Shown: positions 1-8,228 of the stretch, in pieces
How the letters are laid out: every line of letters starts with the position of its first letter
Numbering within the stretch: the first letter of the stretch is position 1
Source of the DNA: Bin55 sp964572845
Lineage (GTDB): Bacteria; Pseudomonadota; Gammaproteobacteria; Pseudomonadales; Azotimanducaceae
Length of the DNA: 64,000 nucleotides
NCBI GenBank assembly: GCA_964572845.1
Contig: CAZNFX010000003.1
Span: forward strand, 62,001 to 126,000
Direction of reading: 5' to 3'
The notes under the pieces: model-generated
The model's database searches: none
The model's input: only the letters and a program-made list of their open reading frames with translations
What the model was told of the DNA's origin: nothing
Translations under genes and position numbers: made by a program

Positions 1-1509
1 TCGCAATACGACACAATCGGATTCACTACTGACAAACCACGCATACGACTTTTCGTCAAAGCGTTCCTTGGCCCCAACCAACCTCGATACCGTGTTCAAG
101 CATCGAAAAAGAACATCGTCAGTCGATTCAAGATTGACTTCGAGCAACGCTTCCTGCATTTCGGTAGCCAATGACCAGAGCTCTTCCGGAACTGATTCGA
201 CTACATCTTCTTCTTGGTTTCCAAGATACTCGTTGGCAAGAGCGTTCAGCTGGTGCAACAGTCCGCGAGCAATATTCTCAATCTTGGAATTTGCTCGAGC
301 ACCTATCGTTTGTTCTAGTAATGTCTCCTCCAACCGAACCGAGAGCATGTCGGCCACTCGTTCGCCAAGTCGATGCGCTTCGTCGATCAGCAAGGTGACC
401 TTTCGGAAGTGCTTAGACTGCAAACTGCGAAGCGAAATCATTGGGTCAAAGATGTAGTTGTAGTCGCCAATTGCTACGTCCACCCATGCAGCAGCATCCA
501 ACGACAGTTCGTAAGGACAAACACGGTGAACTCGAGCCACCAATTCGACATCTTTCCGACCGATCGTCCTGCGTGCAAGCAAGTCTTTTCTGGCTTGCGG
601 CAGTCTGTCGTAGTGTCCCTTGGCGTACTCGCAGTGTTCCGGAGCACAGGTCGCGCCGGGTGTAAAGCAAATTCTCTCCTTTGCTGTTATCGAGATTGTG
701 GTTAGCGGTTCATTGTGAGCCTGCAAGGTGCGCATTGACTCAATGGCGATTCTCTGACCGGTGGTTCGTGCGGTGGCGAAGTACACTCGATCAATGAGCT
801 CCTGACCCATCGCCTTTACAGAGGGATATAGCGTCGCCATTGTCTTGCCCGTGCCCGTCGGCGCTTCCAACATCAGATTGTCTTCGTCTCGCACCGATAC
901 ATATGCGCGACGGGCTACTCTCAACTGTTCCGCTCCGACTGCCTTGAACGGAAACAGCTGTTCCTTTGCAATTTGGTTGCGCGATTGAACGCGTTGCAGA
1001 CTGCGCGACAGGAACTCGGTGTACACATCAACCGTGGAGTTCAAGAACTGTTGAAGTTCACCGTGCGTGCACTCTTCGGCAATCGTTTCTGCTTGCAACG
1101 AATCAGGATGGACGTAGGTCAATTGAACGCTACACTTTGTAGAGTTCTCGCTTTCTAGCAGCATCGCAGCATAGATGCGCGCCTGGGCCATGTGCAACGA
1201 TCCTAGGCGCGCATGGACTTCCGCTGCAGGTAGACGGGATGCTTTGATCTCTTCTACTAACGGACCGGGCTCTAGAACAACTCCATCAGCTCTCCCAGAG
1301 ATCTTCAATCGAACACCATGCCCAGTGAACTCCCCACGAAGTACCTTCTCGGTCTGGTAGTTGTCGTTGTTGGACTTTACCCTTGCCTGATAGGAATGCT
1401 GTGCTAACAGTCCTTCATGAAGGTCCAATCGTTCATCGAGTCGGTGGTTGATGTCGCCAGACCGATGTACGAACTCGGCTAGTTCTCGTACAGAAATTGA
1501 AGACTTCAC
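1..1509 (-). CDS. XPD/DinG-like ATP-dependent DNA helicase, C-terminus beyond window
   Basis: Superfamily 2 helicase of the Rad3/XPD type, expected to unwind DNA in repair. The gene is cut by the left window edge, so about 503 codons are visible. I read a GTG start that overlaps the stop of the upstream nuclease gene. The first ~170 residues resemble a PD-(D/E)XK nuclease-like module (motifs ISGRADGVV and EEIKASRLP). Next come a Walker A motif APTGTGKT, four cysteines placed like the Fe-S ligands of XPD (CFTPGATC, EHC, VCPYE), and the DEAH box LLIDEAHRL. Later helicase motifs lie outside. A helicase of this type beside a bacterial FAN1 homologue is a known arrangement and suggests joint work on crosslinks or branched DNA. 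The family call is firm; the substrate is inferred. Confidence 0.88.
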   Translation of the reverse strand, partial: MKSSISVRELAEFVHRSGDINHRLDERLDLHEGLLAQHSYQARVKSNNDNYQTEKVLRGEFTGHGVRLKISGRADGVVLEPGPLVEEIKASRLPAAEVHARLGSLHMAQARIYAAMLLESENSTKCSVQLTYVHPDSLQAETIAEECTHGELQQFLNSTVDVYTEFLSRSLQRVQSRNQIAKEQLFPFKAVGAEQLRVARRAYVSVRDEDNLMLEAPTGTGKTMATLYPSVKAMGQELIDRVYFATARTTGQRIAIESMRTLQAHNEPLTTISITAKERICFTPGATCAPEHCEYAKGHYDRLPQARKDLLARRTIGRKDVELVARVHRVCPYELSLDAAAWVDVAIGDYNYIFDPMISLRSLQSKHFRKVTLLIDEAHRLGERVADMLSVRLEETLLEQTIGARANSKIENIARGLLHQLNALANEYLGNQEEDVVESVPEELWSLATEMQEALLEVNLESTDDVLFRCLNTVSRLVGAKERFDEKSYAWFVSSESDCVVLR

Positions 1510-3140
1510 GGCTTGTTGGAAAATCGTACGACACGCACTGGCAAGCCAGCGTCCATGAGGGATGTCAGCCAGATTCTCTGGTTGCGTTGTACTTGATCGC
1601 CGGGAGCTTTCACTTCCACAAATTCGTAGCCGCCATTGGGATGCACGAGTGTCAAATCAGGAAAACCTGATCGCATTTGACCCAGGTCAGATTTCACTAT
1701 GCCAAGAAGGAGTCGCAAATCAGTGTCGCCAATCGCTTGCACCAACGTTTGCAACACGTCGTCCGAAATGGCCGACCAGTTAACTAAGCGATTGACAAGC
1801 CCACGCTTGTTGAAGGCCGTTTCCAAGATTGTTGTAGCAAGTGGCGCAGGGCGATCCAAGGGATCTATACACCGTTGCTTCCTAATTTCAAAGAACTCGG
1901 GCCAGAACAGATCGCGCGGACCCGACTGAAACTGATTGGTGAAAGCACCGGGGACTGAAACGTACATCCAGTCCCAATACGCGAGTCCAAATAGAGCCAA
2001 TGGCAACACATTTTCAAAGTGCCACCCGTAACCACCATCCTTGGTGAGAACTTGCAATGCATGCTGTTCTATGGAATTTTTTGGGTTCCTTGTTAGCGCC
2101 ATGTCCACAATCGGAAATGCCGCCTCCGTGGATCGTGGCTCGCGGAACCGTCGAGCAAAGTCCTCCTCTTCTCGACACCATGAGTCCTTCAACATTGCCC
2201 TCTTGAGCTGCGCGACTGCACGGTGTCTGCCCTTGCGGAAAAGAATGCGTGCCATCCTTTCCCGTGCCGGATGCATATTGGAAAAGCGGTATACCTTGAA
2301 CGCGAGGCTCCAGAGCTTCCTTCGTTCCAATTGCATTCCCAAGCGATTGAGAATGCGACTTCTATAGCGTTCAAGAGTGCGGTTCTGGGATTGCGCTTGT
2401 AAGGTCTCGATTAAAGTTTGAACACCATCGGGACTTAGCAGCACTTCGCTCTCTGAAATAGAGTCACTCAGGCTAGCCCACTCAAAGTACTTGCAAAGCT
2501 CCTCACGTGAATCAAATTGCCTATCGTTGCTGTCAAGCACATATGACTCATATCTCAAAATCCCAAGATCTCGTGTTACGAAAGCGCTTAGATCCGTCGC
2601 CCTGTCACCAAAAAATAGAAACAAATAGCGTTCGAACAGCTCCTTGTTGCGGAGTGTCAGCCAGGGGTGGAGCGGACGTAGATACTCTCGAATTCGCCAG
2701 TCCGTATACCTGCAGGCGATGAGACCTACATAGTGTGCTTTTGGAGTGCATGGTCTGACGTGAGCGAACGCTTGTCGCAATTGAGACAAGGTCAAACTGC
2801 GAAGGACGATGTCAGCAGGAATGCATTCGTTTAGTTGGATCAATCCGCTGGTTTCGAGCTCCTCTAATGCCGCATCACGATCGCCTACTTCGGAATATTG
2901 AAGCTTGTCGACCAAGAGCACAGGTACCTTTCGACCAACGATACGGGCAAACAGGCGACATGCATCGTTTGTTAGGCCTAGAATCGATTTGCCATAGGCA
3001 ATTTCTAATTCCGTCAAGATGTCCGAGTATTGCTGAATCACCAAGTGGATCAGGACACACAGGTTTTGGGCGTAGTAATCGGTCGGAGGCGCCTCATTCG
3101 GCTGTAAGCGCGGTTCACTCATTTGTGCCAATTGGCTCAC
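1506..3140 (-). CDS. FAN1-like structure-specific nuclease (VRR-NUC domain)
   Basis: Homologue of FAN1, a 5'-flap endo/exonuclease acting in DNA interstrand crosslink repair. The 544-residue length is close to bacterial FAN1 proteins. The C-terminal VRR-NUC domain carries the PD-(D/E)XK signature: GFPDL at about residues 492-496 and EVK at about 509-511, followed by the conserved QRNQRIWL segment. The central part is rich in helices and arginine, as expected for the SAP/TPR-like regions. The stop overlaps the GTG start of the downstream helicase, so the two are probably translated together. The start could be GTG at 3140 or ATG at 3122; neither has a strong ribosome-binding site. Confidence 0.9.
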   Translation of the reverse strand: MSQLAQMSEPRLQPNEAPPTDYYAQNLCVLIHLVIQQYSDILTELEIAYGKSILGLTNDACRLFARIVGRKVPVLLVDKLQYSEVGDRDAALEELETSGLIQLNECIPADIVLRSLTLSQLRQAFAHVRPCTPKAHYVGLIACRYTDWRIREYLRPLHPWLTLRNKELFERYLFLFFGDRATDLSAFVTRDLGILRYESYVLDSNDRQFDSREELCKYFEWASLSDSISESEVLLSPDGVQTLIETLQAQSQNRTLERYRSRILNRLGMQLERRKLWSLAFKVYRFSNMHPARERMARILFRKGRHRAVAQLKRAMLKDSWCREEEDFARRFREPRSTEAAFPIVDMALTRNPKNSIEQHALQVLTKDGGYGWHFENVLPLALFGLAYWDWMYVSVPGAFTNQFQSGPRDLFWPEFFEIRKQRCIDPLDRPAPLATTILETAFNKRGLVNRLVNWSAISDDVLQTLVQAIGDTDLRLLLGIVKSDLGQMRSGFPDLTLVHPNGGYEFVEVKAPGDQVQRNQRIWLTSLMDAGLPVRVVRFSNKP

Positions 3141-3941
3141 AGCCTTGCACGTTCCCTATGCAGTCAAACTACTGAACATTTGTTCTAACAATTCATTGTA
3201 AACCAGCGGGTAGCACGATCGTTACCTTGTGAACGTCCCGTACGAAATGGACCGCGCGTCTCTCGACGGTTTCCTCGCTCGCAATCCCGAGAACCTCTTC
3301 TGAAGTAACAGGCACAAGAGCTGCACTCTTTGAAAATTGCATCTGTGCAAGGAATACCATGCCCCTGCACAGGGCACAGGGCACAGGGCGCGGGACAGTA
3401 CATACCATCTAGCAATGAATGGGTGCTTGAAGAATCGCAATCAGCCACTCCCACTCGATAGGCTTCAATATTCTTGCGTCCGTGCCCCGGTTGGAGTTAA
3501 CGATGCCATTGTCAATCGAATATTGCCCACGTCCCAAGCATAAATTTGCTCTCCGAGATCGGATGTCCGCAGTGCTAGGTCAGCGATTTGAACTAGTCGA
3601 ACTTGCCGATTGAAAGCGGTGCCGCCTTTTTGGATTTAGCTTAGACGTCGATGTGCTAATGCCGACACGCTTCTGCCGCTCGAGGAAGCGATCGAATCGT
3701 AGACGGACCGATCTTTTCAGAAACGTTTTGTACTCTGTGATTTCCAACCTTACACTGAACGGTACGATTCAGTAGCGCTCCAGACGCCAGGATCAGGTTC
3801 GACCAGCCAAATTCCATTCTTGATCTTCCGCGAGCCTATCTGGTCAGAGAAAAAGCCAAGACAGTCGGTTTCTGCCTATTCTCGTGTACTTTGACCATTA
3901 GCGACCGTCGGAAATGCAACAGAATGACTAGGCAGTACTCC
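3141..3941. other. Gene-poor stretch, possibly decayed sequence
   Basis: No convincing gene is seen in about 800 bases. On the minus strand, 3465-3635 is an open run of about 56 codons without a start. Its translation looks protein-like (for example LVQIADLALR, DLGEQIYAWDVGNIRL). A second minus-strand run at 3193-3340 is in another frame. Together they may be remains of a frameshifted gene, but I do not recognise the family. Confidence 0.4.
3368..3388 (+). repeat. Short tandem repeat, 3 x 7 bp
   Basis: Three perfect head-to-tail copies of CACAGGG in otherwise non-coding sequence, followed by a GC-rich tail. The array is too short to assign a function. It fits replication slippage in unconstrained DNA. 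Confidence 0.7.
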
Positions 3942-4025
3942 CTACGGTTCAATCTCGTCACCTCTACTTGGTTCCTCGAGAGTGGATTCAAATCGCTCCA
4001 TCGAAGGGACAAATATCTCTCTCAC
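3942..4025 (-). CDS. Possible 27-residue ORF overlapping the MNT gene
   Basis: A GTG codon overlaps the stop of the nucleotidyltransferase gene in a GTGA arrangement typical of translational coupling. It opens a 27-codon frame ending in TAG; the peptide is acidic and starts VREIFVPSMERF. It could be a real small partner, the truncated 5' end of a lost downstream gene such as a toxin, or chance. No family is recognised. Confidence 0.25.
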   Translation of the reverse strand: MREIFVPSMERFESTLEEPSRGDEIEP

Positions 4026-4489
4026 GGACTCAACAAACTCAACGGCTGATCCATAGACTGTATGGGCGTCGGGGATAAGTCCCTCTTTATCCGGTTCCGG
4101 GTAATCGGCCATTCAATGCCGTCCTGCAACACAGCCCTATAGAAGTCTGGGTTCCTTGACAACGATGGCCTCTCGAGGAAGTCAGACCACAGAATTATCG
4201 GGGATACGACGAACGAAAACTCGGCTTCCGTTTCGTATGTCAAGTCTCCCATGTCCCACAGAATCAGACGAGAACGCTTCACGTCCCTACCTCGCAGAAC
4301 TAGTGCGACATCTGCGTCGCTGTCCGGCGTATGGGTTCCTCTGGCTCTGCTACCAAAAAGTACCACCTTTTCGAGGCAAGGGGCAGCGAGCTCGCGTAAT
4401 GCATGCTGGGCACATCGCACGTATGCGTCTACGGCAGACGCGGTCTGCTGGTCGATATCATGGGGAGTGAGTGGGGGCATTTGGCCCAT
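4022..4489 (-). CDS. MNT-type minimal nucleotidyltransferase domain protein
   Basis: Nucleotidyltransferase of the polymerase-beta fold, 155 residues. The active-site pattern is clear: GSRARG followed by DSDADVALVL, giving the GSxRxG and DxD metal-binding residues, with a later acidic stretch (YETEAEFSF) supplying a candidate third acid. Such proteins often act as antitoxins that AMPylate or guard a HEPN ribonuclease encoded next door. No HEPN gene is visible on either side; downstream there is only a short overlapping frame and decayed-looking sequence. It may be an orphan antitoxin or a stand-alone enzyme. Confidence 0.72.
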   Translation of the reverse strand: MGQMPPLTPHDIDQQTASAVDAYVRCAQHALRELAAPCLEKVVLFGSRARGTHTPDSDADVALVLRGRDVKRSRLILWDMGDLTYETEAEFSFVVSPIILWSDFLERPSLSRNPDFYRAVLQDGIEWPITRNRIKRDLSPTPIQSMDQPLSLLSP

Positions 4490-5006
4490 GAGAGTGCTCT
4501 TGTTAGTTTGCTGGCTTGGCTTACAAAATCATTTTAGACTTGGTGACCCCTCTCTTGTACCCTGGACTGGGGGTTGACCTGCGAAAATGTATTGCCTTGG
4601 CTTCAGAGAGCCTGAAGTAAGGCTCTAGCCATCGGTTTCCACCTACTTCAGAGCATCCAGAGAAACAGCGAGTTTCTTGAATTGCTGCACTACTAGTCAC
4701 ACGATCCTTTGCTGGGTCGTATATCGCGTCGGTTCACACTCTATGAATGACGAGCTCCCACACTTTCGTAGTTGCAAGAGCAGACCGGGAATGGTAGGGC
4801 ATCCATGGAATTCCTGGAGCCCCTTACAAACGACATGCACCCCACATCCTTGCTTGGGTCTTCACCGACCATTGCATTCTGGCAATTGACGGCACTGGAC
4901 TGTACCCTTCGCTGAATGTGCGCCGCACGAATTCGTTTGGATCCCCCGGTCTCTGGAGTTCCTCCCCATGCTGATAGATCGTCTGTAATTCATTTCGAGC
5001 ATTGGA
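4490..5006. other. Intergenic region without recognisable gene
   Basis: About 520 bases between two minus-strand genes. Short frames occur on the plus strand (for example 4677-4889) but have no supporting start signal or recognisable protein pattern. I see no RNA gene, repeat or clear terminator. Confidence 0.5.
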
Positions 5007-6434
5007 CTAGGGGGATTCTTCCTCCACCGTTGTGGCACTCACCGCACTCGTGTCCCCAACGACAGGAGTAATTCGAGAGAAAAGCTCAAGCTTCTCCATG
5101 TCGGCTTCCGAATTGGACATTCCCTCGCGAAAGCTGTCGGCTACTGCTGCAGCATCTTCAGCGCGACCTACTGCAGAGAGTGCTGACATGTAGGTGGCCG
5201 CTATGAAAGGATCGCTGCTATCCATCTCGAAAGCCTGACGTCCCCACTTGACCGCATACTCTCTGTGCTCGTCACTTTCAGATGCAAGGAGTGTGCGCGA
5301 GGCACTACTGTAGGACGCCGCAGGTGTATCGTCAGGAGACAGCTCAAATCTTTTGCGATACTTATCGAACAAGCCATCCCAATCATTGATGGCTTCCAAA
5401 TAAAGTGCTTCCAATCTGTCTCTCAAGCGCTCTGGCAACAGATTGCTACTGGGATCGCGCGACCGTTCATAGTCAGCTACCCGCGAGAGGGGTCCGCTCT
5501 CCAAGGGTTCGATGTAGCTCGTGTAGTTTGCGTTGCCGTTCTGAGCTGCATCCAGAGCCGAATACCACGTCGCATTCAATACAAGCTGACTCATCGCCGC
5601 ATCGGATGAAACCTCCAAGAACTCTTCATAGTGCTCCAGCACAAACTCGATAAGTTCGTCGCCTCGTGCCGTCTTGTCTTTGTAATAGAAAATCAGCTGG
5701 GCATCCACAGAATTAATTAGTTGCTCATACGGACGCAGCTCGAAGTAGTCCTGTGCCATTTGTTTGTACTGATCGAATTCCTCATAGTGCGCCATCAACA
5801 ACTCCATGTCGTCTTCTGGTCTCTGTCTCAGCGAAAGCTCGACAATGGCATCCATCAGAAACCGCTGAACGAAATCCTGAGATCTCTCACCTGCGTCATA
5901 CCTTGCTTTCATCGTTGCAAATGTCGGTTCGGACTCGCCCAACATTTGGCTGAACATAGCAATAAACTGCTCTCCCGGCATCGCACTAGTCGCACGGCTC
6001 AGTTCCGACCCGGAACTATCGAGAATTAGATAGGTTGGATAGACGCCTATATCGTAGCGGGCAGAGAGTTCTGGGCCATCTTGGTCTTCGCTTTCTGCAT
6101 CGAGCTTAAGGTTGACAAATCGCGCATTGAAGTACTCGCCAACTTCTGCTTCCTTGAAGACGGTCTCCTGCATGACTATGCATGGACCGCACCATGTCGT
6201 GTAGACATCGACAAATACCTTCTTGCTTTCCTCTTCGGCAAGCGCCAATGCATCTTCAAACGATCCGTGAAAGAAATCAATGCCGCTGCTCACGGGTTGC
6301 TGGGTTTGTGAGTCTGAAACTTCCGACGTTGCTGCGGCCTGTTCATCCGGTGGACCTGAACAACCGCTCAGTAAATAGATGGACAGCAGGGCGAACGCCA
6401 ACAATGGCGTTCCTCTTGTTAATGTCTTCAACAT
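5007..6434 (-). CDS. Thioredoxin-fold lipoprotein with helical C-terminal half (paralogue 1)
   Basis: Predicted outer-envelope lipoprotein of 475 residues. The signal peptide ends in a lipobox (LLSGC). A thioredoxin domain follows, with the redox motif TTWCGPCIVM near residue 85 and a conserved cis-proline region GVYPTYLIL. The C-terminal two-thirds is acidic and mostly helical, with no family I recognise; it may be a TPR-like scaffold. The start has a GGAGGG ribosome-binding site. The gene sits 200 bases downstream of a clear paralogue (6635-8092) that shares the same architecture. The likely role is periplasmic disulfide reduction or isomerisation, or redox-dependent assembly; the partner is unknown. 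Confidence 0.72.
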   Translation of the reverse strand: MLKTLTRGTPLLAFALLSIYLLSGCSGPPDEQAAATSEVSDSQTQQPVSSGIDFFHGSFEDALALAEEESKKVFVDVYTTWCGPCIVMQETVFKEAEVGEYFNARFVNLKLDAESEDQDGPELSARYDIGVYPTYLILDSSGSELSRATSAMPGEQFIAMFSQMLGESEPTFATMKARYDAGERSQDFVQRFLMDAIVELSLRQRPEDDMELLMAHYEEFDQYKQMAQDYFELRPYEQLINSVDAQLIFYYKDKTARGDELIEFVLEHYEEFLEVSSDAAMSQLVLNATWYSALDAAQNGNANYTSYIEPLESGPLSRVADYERSRDPSSNLLPERLRDRLEALYLEAINDWDGLFDKYRKRFELSPDDTPAASYSSASRTLLASESDEHREYAVKWGRQAFEMDSSDPFIAATYMSALSAVGRAEDAAAVADSFREGMSNSEADMEKLELFSRITPVVGDTSAVSATTVEEESP

Positions 6435-6634
6435 TGCGTCGTACCCTCCGAAGGATTACCTATTCAGCAACAAGTGCTTACGTCAAAATTTGACCGTGAC
6501 ATTGCCGGAAACATCAATGATTCCAACACACTCAATGATATTCCGATTTGGTAACTCTATATATCGGTCCAGATACGAATACTCAATTGATAGCTAATGG
6601 CAACAATGTAGCGGCATTTGCATGAGTCGAACGG

Positions 6635-8092
6635 TCACTCTTCCGATTCATCGGCCAGAGCCTCGTCGGTTGGTTCCTGCAGCCAGCCCGCAGCCACGCG
6701 TTCAAACAACGCCCGTTTAGCCTGGTCTGCTTCTGGTTCTGAGAGACCGCCACGGTAAGTTTCAGCGATCCGTCTTAGCTCTGTCCCCCTCCCTGTCGCA
6801 TGCAGCGCGCCCAAGTAGGACACAGCGACCATGGGATCTTTGGAGTCCAGCTCAAAAGCACGTTTGCCATACTCCACGGCAACTTCACGATGAGCTTGGA
6901 CTTCAGAACGAGACAAGTCTCGTGCCGCTGCACTGTATTGTCTTGCGCTTGCATTGTCGTGCGCCTCAAAACGAGCTTGATACACCGCAAGGAGTTCATT
7001 CCAGTCAGCTCTTGCAACAAGGAAGCGAATTTCCCAAGTGGACTTCATTGCTTCTGGCAAGAGACTGCTCGATGCATAGCGATTGCGTTCATATTCGACT
7101 GCATGGATTAGAGGCTTCTCGTAGAGCGCTTCAATGTATTGAGTGAACTTCTCGTCCCCAACTTGAGCCGATTCGGCTACTGCACCCAAGGTTGCATTGA
7201 GCGCAAATTGGCTCATAGCTGCATCGGACGATACTGCTAATACGTCGTCGTAGTTGGCGATCACAAACTCTACGACTTCATGACCCCGAGGGATGCGTTC
7301 AAGGTAGAACATGATCAACTGAACATCCACATCGTTTATGAGCTCCGGATAGGTACGAGCAATGAAGTACTCCTCGGCAATGGCCTGGTATTTCTCATAC
7401 TCGGCAAAGTACTCTCGAACTCCCTCTAGGGTATCTTCGGGTGACGGCCTAAGACCCAGTTCCACCATCGCGTCCAACAGAAACTGCTGCAAGAATTCCA
7501 ACGAACGATCTCCGTCGGCATAGCGTTCCTGCAATTGATCGAACGACGAACTAGACTCGCCAAGCAGTTGACTGACCATAGCGATGAATCGATCGGCTGT
7601 CATGCTTCCCGACGCGCGGTTGACTTCTTTGCCATCCGGATCAAGAAGCAGGTATGTTGGATAGACACCAATGTCGTAACGCGCAGCCAGTTCGGGGCCA
7701 TTTTGCGACTCGTCTTCCGCGTCAAATTTGAAGCTGACAAACCTCTTGTTGAAGTACTCGCCGACTTTAGGCTCACGAAACACAGTTTCTTGCATCACGA
7801 CACACGGACCACACCAAACGGTGTAGACATCAACAAAGACGGATTTCTCTTCGTCCTTCGCGAGTTGTAGCGCTTCGTCAAAAGATCCATGGTAGAACTG
7901 TATTCCCTGCTCCGAGGCATCTTGCGTCGCTGACGTCGGCGTCGCGACGTCATCTCCGTCCGCAGTCTCAGCGTTGGCTGGAAGCATCAGACTAAGTAAT
8001 GTGGCGGCCAACAACCACGCGACAACACTCCTTTGGGTAATACGGACTCTTCGATGCTGCATGGCTCTCAATCGCTCTCTGTCATATTGCAT
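6635..8092 (-). CDS. Thioredoxin-fold periplasmic protein with helical C-terminal half (paralogue 2)
   Basis: Paralogue of the 5007-6434 gene, 485 residues. A long basic N-region leads into a signal peptide ending near LPANAETA, but there is no lipobox, so this copy is probably soluble or periplasmic whereas the sister is a lipoprotein. The thioredoxin motif is YTVWCGPCVVM, and segments such as ARYDIGVYPTYL match the sister almost residue for residue. The helical C-terminal region is conserved throughout, which indicates tandem duplication. A GGAGG site lies 7 bases before the chosen ATG. Function beyond thiol-disulfide chemistry is not known. Confidence 0.72.
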   Translation of the reverse strand: MQYDRERLRAMQHRRVRITQRSVVAWLLAATLLSLMLPANAETADGDDVATPTSATQDASEQGIQFYHGSFDEALQLAKDEEKSVFVDVYTVWCGPCVVMQETVFREPKVGEYFNKRFVSFKFDAEDESQNGPELAARYDIGVYPTYLLLDPDGKEVNRASGSMTADRFIAMVSQLLGESSSSFDQLQERYADGDRSLEFLQQFLLDAMVELGLRPSPEDTLEGVREYFAEYEKYQAIAEEYFIARTYPELINDVDVQLIMFYLERIPRGHEVVEFVIANYDDVLAVSSDAAMSQFALNATLGAVAESAQVGDEKFTQYIEALYEKPLIHAVEYERNRYASSSLLPEAMKSTWEIRFLVARADWNELLAVYQARFEAHDNASARQYSAAARDLSRSEVQAHREVAVEYGKRAFELDSKDPMVAVSYLGALHATGRGTELRRIAETYRGGLSEPEADQAKRALFERVAAGWLQEPTDEALADESEE

Positions 8093-8228
8093 TCATGATC
8101 CTCCATTGACGTACGCTGCGTTGTCCAGCTCAGCATTTCGACAGCTACGAGAGGTGTGAATGCGTCTCTGTTGTCCAAGTATGCAATGAATCGTGGAGCG
8201 CTTTGAAATCGGAATCCACTTACTGACG

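Noticed and set aside
68..1158. Plus-strand frames at the left edge
   Set aside because: They are antisense to the helicase gene, whose Walker A, Fe-S cysteines and DEAH box read cleanly on the minus strand.
3368..3388. CACAGGG repeats as a CRISPR array or origin iterons
   Set aside because: Only three 7-bp units without spacers, and no cas or replication gene nearby.
3185..3454. Minus-strand 89-codon frame
   Set aside because: Rich in cysteine and proline with no recognisable pattern; it lies over the CACAGGG repeat and has no ribosome-binding site.
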